The notes under the pieces were generated by a model. That model saw only the letters and a list, made by a program, of their open reading frames with translations. It searched no databases and was not told the DNA's origin. Shown here one piece after another: positions 6,189 to 8,993 of a stretch of DNA of 8,993 nt. This DNA comes from an uncultured Verrucomicrobiota bacterium. GTDB lineage: Bacteria; Verrucomicrobiota; Kiritimatiellia; RFP12; UBA1067. The stretch is from the NCBI GenBank assembly GCA_947305825.1, contig CAMZET010000046.1, forward strand, positions 1 through 8,993, written 5' to 3'. Position 1 is the stretch's first letter, and each line of letters opens with the position of its first letter. Made by a program: the position numbers and the translations under genes.

Positions 6189-8000
6189 ATGAAGAATCTA
6201 ACAGCGGACGAGCTGCGCAAGGCGTACCTGGGCTTTTTCGAGTCGAAGGGGCATAAAATCATATCCGGGGCTTCGGTCATACCGGAGAACGACCCGACGG
6301 TGCTGTTCACGACGGCGGGAATGCACCCGCTTGTGCCTTATCTCATGGGCGAGATGCCGCATCCGGCCGGCACGCGCCTGACCGACGTCCAGAAATGCGT
6401 CCGCACCGGCGACATCGACGCCGTCGGCGACTCGGCCCACCTCACGTTCTTCGAGATGCTCGGCAACTGGTCGCTCAACGACTATTTCAAGGAAGAAGCC
6501 ATCCGCTGGTCGTTCGAGTTCCTGACGCAGCACCTCGGCTTCGACCCGTCGCAGCTCTCCGTCACCGTGTTCGCCGGCGAAGACGGCATCCCCGCCGACG
6601 AGGAGGCCGCCTCGATTTGGCGCAGCGTCGGCATCCCGGACGAGCGCATATACCGCCTGCCGCGCGAGGACAACTGGTGGGGCCCGGCTGGCACGACGGG
6701 GCCTTGCGGACCCGACACGGAAATGTTCATCGACACGGGCAAGCCGAAATGCTCCGACTCGTGCCGCCCCGGCTGCCACTGCGGCAAGTACATCGAAATC
6801 TGGAACGACGTGTTCATGCAGTACAACAAGAACGCGGAAGGGCGCTATGAGCCGCTCGGCCGCCACAACGTCGATACGGGCATGGGCGTGGAGAGAACGG
6901 TGTGCATGCTTTCCGGCGCTGCGACCGTATACGACACGGAGATATTCGCGCCAATCATGGCGGCTATCGACGAGATGCGCGCGGCTGGGAGCGGCACTGC
7001 GGCGGGCGAGGAGGAAGTCCTGCGTGCGCGCCGCATCATCGCCGACCACATGCGCACGGCGACGTTCATCCTCTGCGACCCGAAGGGCGGCGTCAAGCCC
7101 GGCAACGTCGGCGCCAACTACGTCCTGCGCCGCCTCATACGCCGCGCCGTGCGCTACGCCCGCCTACTCGGCATCGCGCCAGGCTTCACTCCGCGCCTCG
7201 CCGAGGTAATCTCCGAAAAGTACGCCCACGTCTACCCCGAACTCGCCGCCAACCTCGCACAGTGCAAGGCCGACCTCGAGGCCGAGGAAAACCGCTTCAC
7301 CCAGACCCTCGACAAAGGCGAGGCCATGTTCAACAAGGTCGCCGAGCAGCTCAAGGCCCACGGCCAGACGCAGATTTCCGGCAAGACCGCCTTCAAGCTC
7401 TACGACACGTTCGGCTTCCCGTTCGAGATGACGCTCGAAATGGCCGATAAGGCCGGCCTGACCGTGGACAAGGATGGCTTCGACGAAGCGAACCGCCGCC
7501 ACCAGGAGCTCTCGCGCACGACGAGCGCCGGTTCGTTCAAGGCGGGTCTCCAGGACAATTCCGAGGTCGTCACCAGGATGCACACGGCGACGCACCTTCT
7601 CCACGCCGCGCTCCACAAGGTGCTGGGGCCTTCCGCCAACCAGAAGGGCTCCAACATCACCGCCGAGCGTCTGCGTTTCGACTTCACCTGGCCAGAGCCA
7701 ATGACCGCCGAGCAGAAAGCCGAGGTCGAGAAGCTCGTCAACGGCTGGATTGCCGATGCCATCCCCGTCACCAAGAAGATGACGACGGTCGAAGAGGCGA
7801 AGGCGGAAGGCGCGATGGCCCTCTTCGGCTCGAAGTACGGCGACCAGGTTTCGCTCTACACGATAGGCGACGTGTCGAAGGAGATATGCTCCGGGCCGCA
7901 CGTGGCCAACACGAGCGAACTCGGCTCCTTCAAGATACAGAAGGAGCAGTCGTCTTCGGCGGGCGTACGCCGCATCAAGGCCGTAATCGGCAACATGTAA
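6189..8000 (+). CDS. alaS: Alanyl-tRNA synthetase, minimal form without C-Ala domain
   Basis: It attaches alanine to tRNA-Ala in the cytoplasm and hydrolyses mischarged Ser/Gly-tRNA-Ala. The class II catalytic domain shows FTTAGMHPLVPYL (40-52), QKCVRTGDID (68-77, motif 2), TFFEMLGNWS, a cysteine cluster CSDSCRPGCHCGKYIEIWN and motif 3 GMGVER (231-236). The tRNA-recognition region includes YVLRRLIRRAVRYARLLG. The editing domain has its zinc residues H465 and H469 (HTATH) and C567 and H571 (CSGPH, commonly CGGTH), and the protein ends at SSAGVRRIKAVIG. At 603 residues it lacks the C-Ala domain of the usual 870-880-residue enzymes. It also appears to lack the roughly 100-residue beta-barrel that normally separates tRNA recognition from editing, since the sequence passes from FKAG to RMHTATH in about 15 residues. 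Comparable short AlaRS enzymes exist in Borrelia and some candidate phyla, so this is probably a lineage trait and not damage. The amidohydrolase gene follows by 12 nt. Confidence 0.97.
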   Translation: MKNLTADELRKAYLGFFESKGHKIISGASVIPENDPTVLFTTAGMHPLVPYLMGEMPHPAGTRLTDVQKCVRTGDIDAVGDSAHLTFFEMLGNWSLNDYFKEEAIRWSFEFLTQHLGFDPSQLSVTVFAGEDGIPADEEAASIWRSVGIPDERIYRLPREDNWWGPAGTTGPCGPDTEMFIDTGKPKCSDSCRPGCHCGKYIEIWNDVFMQYNKNAEGRYEPLGRHNVDTGMGVERTVCMLSGAATVYDTEIFAPIMAAIDEMRAAGSGTAAGEEEVLRARRIIADHMRTATFILCDPKGGVKPGNVGANYVLRRLIRRAVRYARLLGIAPGFTPRLAEVISEKYAHVYPELAANLAQCKADLEAEENRFTQTLDKGEAMFNKVAEQLKAHGQTQISGKTAFKLYDTFGFPFEMTLEMADKAGLTVDKDGFDEANRRHQELSRTTSAGSFKAGLQDNSEVVTRMHTATHLLHAALHKVLGPSANQKGSNITAERLRFDFTWPEPMTAEQKAEVEKLVNGWIADAIPVTKKMTTVEEAKAEGAMALFGSKYGDQVSLYTIGDVSKEICSGPHVANTSELGSFKIQKEQSSSAGVRRIKAVIGNM

Positions 8001-8012
8001 AGGAGAGAAGCG

Positions 8013-8846
8013 ATGGTCGATGCGCACGTCCACCTCTACCCCGACGAAATCGCGGCGAAGGTGACGCCCGCGCTCGCCAGACGCTTCGGCAACGAAAGCG
8101 CGTTCGACGGCACCGTCGGCGGCTGCATCGCCAAAGCCGCCGCCGCCGGCATTGCCGTTTCGCTAAACCTCCCCGTCGCCACAAAGCCGGGGAGCGTCCG
8201 CCACACCAACGACTTCTGGAGCGCCTACGCGCCCAAGGCGAAGTCGAGCGAGTCGTACGCGCCGGCGGGCGCCTCCGCTTCGCGTGTCTATTCGCTCGCC
8301 GCCTTCCATCCTCTCGTCGAAGACAAGGCCGCCGAAATCGAACGCATCGTCTCGCAGGGCTTCACCGGCATCAAGTTCCATCCCGAATACCAGCTCTTCC
8401 GCTTCAACGACCCAGGCATGGACGACGCTTGGGCCGCCATGTCCGACGCCGGGCTCGTCGCATATCTCCACGCCGGCGGCGAGAGGGTCTTCCAGCCGCC
8501 ATACCATTCGACGCCCGCCGAAATCGCGACGCTCCAGCGCCGCTTCCCGCGCCTCAAAATCGTCGCCGCCCACCTCGGCGGCTTCGGAATGTGGGACGAC
8601 GCCGAGAAGTCCCTAGTCGGCTCGAGCGTGTTCCTAGACCTCTCGCACACTTTCTTCTGGATGCCGGAAGAGCAAATCCTGCGCATGATCCGCGCACACG
8701 GCGCGGAGCGCATCCTCTTCGGCACCGATGCGCCATGGCAGGACCCCAAAGACGTCCTTGCCGCTTTCCTCGCCCTTCCGCTCGCTGATGCGGAGCGCGA
8801 ACGTATCCTGGACAGCAACGCCAGAGAACTTTTCTTCCTCGATTGA
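8013..8846 (+). CDS. Metal-dependent hydrolase, amidohydrolase superfamily (Amidohydrolase_2-like)
   Basis: A 277-residue predicted cytoplasmic TIM-barrel hydrolase with a metal centre at the barrel mouth; its substrate is unknown. The expected ligand set is in order: H5-x-H7 after strand 1 (VDAHVHLYP), K121/H123 in GIKFHPEYQ, H153 (AYLHAGG), H187 (VAAHLGG) and D239 (FGTDAPW), followed by an ILDSNARELFF ending typical of this group. The layout resembles Amidohydrolase_2 more than TatD, although the latter annotation would be easy to get. No signal peptide is seen. The ribosome binding site AAGGAGAG (8000-8007) begins on the last base of the alaS stop codon, and ATG at 8013 is 12 nt after that stop. 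It therefore shares the alaS transcript and is probably translationally coupled. Whether it acts on something related to tRNA charging cannot be inferred from the sequence. Confidence 0.87.
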   Translation: MVDAHVHLYPDEIAAKVTPALARRFGNESAFDGTVGGCIAKAAAAGIAVSLNLPVATKPGSVRHTNDFWSAYAPKAKSSESYAPAGASASRVYSLAAFHPLVEDKAAEIERIVSQGFTGIKFHPEYQLFRFNDPGMDDAWAAMSDAGLVAYLHAGGERVFQPPYHSTPAEIATLQRRFPRLKIVAAHLGGFGMWDDAEKSLVGSSVFLDLSHTFFWMPEEQILRMIRAHGAERILFGTDAPWQDPKDVLAAFLALPLADAERERILDSNARELFFLD

Positions 8847-8867
8847 GTTTCGGCGGCTTGAGCGCAA

Positions 8868-8900
8868 TGCGCCGTGCATCCAAGCAGTGCAGTAGGCGCA
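8868..8900. other. Possible hairpin between convergent amidohydrolase and tRNA-Leu genes
   Basis: TGCGCC (8868-8873) can pair with GGCGCA (8895-8900), and TGCA repeats inside the loop could extend the stem imperfectly. It is placed where both converging transcripts should end, but neither strand has a following U run, so intrinsic termination is doubtful. The remaining spacer up to 8942 shows no gene. Confidence 0.3.
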
Positions 8901-8942
8901 AACCGCAGGTGAATCGGGGCAATGGCAACTTTGGGAGGAGAT

Positions 8943-8993
8943 TGGTGCTCGGGGCGGGACTCGAACCCGCAAGGATCTCTCCACATGCACCTC
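8943..8993 (-). tRNA. tRNA-Leu(GAG), 3' part, cut at the right edge
   Basis: Read leftward from the edge: GAG (8993-8991) fits the anticodon, then GT, the anticodon 3' stem strand GCATG, and a long variable arm T-GGA-GAGA-TCC-TT that marks a class II tRNA. The T arm follows, GCGGG-TTCGAGT-CCCGC (8970-8954), then the acceptor strand CCCGAGC (8953-8947), discriminator A (8946) and an encoded CCA (8945-8943). The short 3-bp variable arm, discriminator A and GAG position match the layout of bacterial tRNA-Leu(GAG). tRNA-Ser is less likely because it normally has discriminator G and a longer arm. The 5' half (acceptor, D arm, anticodon 5' strand) is outside the window, and a 5' strand GCTCGGG is predicted. 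Confidence 0.86.

Noticed and set aside
6761..6800. Cysteine cluster in AlaRS as an inserted zinc-finger of foreign origin
   Set aside because: From memory of the family, a similar cysteine-rich CxxxCxxxCxCG stretch before EIWN is found in many bacterial AlaRS sequences, so it is not an insertion peculiar to this gene.
8288..8990. Minus-strand frames of 232 and 118 residues overlapping the amidohydrolase end and the tRNA
   Set aside because: They run through the conserved tRNA 3' end and opposite an intact amidohydrolase gene, and show no family similarity.
1..8993. A novel defence, mobile or secondary-metabolite system
   Set aside because: Every gene has a credible housekeeping or conserved family assignment; no transposase, integrase, direct-repeat array, attachment site or toxin-antitoxin-like pair was seen on either strand.

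Overview
This is an ordinary housekeeping stretch of a GC-rich bacterial chromosome, densely coding on both strands. I found no phage, transposon, CRISPR or defence/toxin cassette, and no convincing undescribed multi-gene system. The organism cannot be fixed from this window. The combination of an alanyl-tRNA synthetase of only 603 residues, a KPGKGQ-type EF-P, a NifU-type scaffold with a BFD domain and strong G+C bias would fit an anaerobic PVC-type bacterium (Kiritimatiellota/Verrucomicrobiota/Lentisphaerota) or a similar deep lineage. That is a low-confidence inference.

Layout. A leftward block covers 1-2410. Read in its own direction it is a NifU-like Fe-S scaffold (2410-1844), a DUF1846 protein whose start overlaps the nifU stop by 4 nt (1847-831), and after 73 nt the GTPase gene der (757 to the left edge, 3' end missing). 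A divergent regulatory region (2411-2665) holds one TATAAT promoter for each direction. A rightward block then carries efp (2666-3241) and, 8 nt later, a RecB/AddA-like helicase-nuclease (3250-6111). A second rightward unit with its own promoter holds a minimal alaS (6189-8000) and, 12 nt later, a metal-dependent amidohydrolase (8013-8846). The right edge carries the 3' part of a leftward tRNA-Leu, cut exactly at a GAG anticodon.

How the genes relate. Most serve translation or its supporting machinery: Der in 50S subunit assembly, EF-P in relief of ribosome stalling, AlaS in tRNA charging, and tRNA-Leu. NifU supplies Fe-S clusters and the helicase-nuclease belongs to DNA double-strand-break processing. 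The pairings efp with helicase, and nifU with DUF1846 and der, look like lineage-specific operons rather than one pathway.

Points most worth a second look are an 18-nt sequence shared exactly by the nifU and alaS promoters, a DUF1846 protein lacking its usual C-terminal third, an AlaRS lacking both the C-Ala domain and the beta-barrel before the editing domain, a hairpin at the expected 5' end of the nifU mRNA, and a 43-nt G-free tract just before der.
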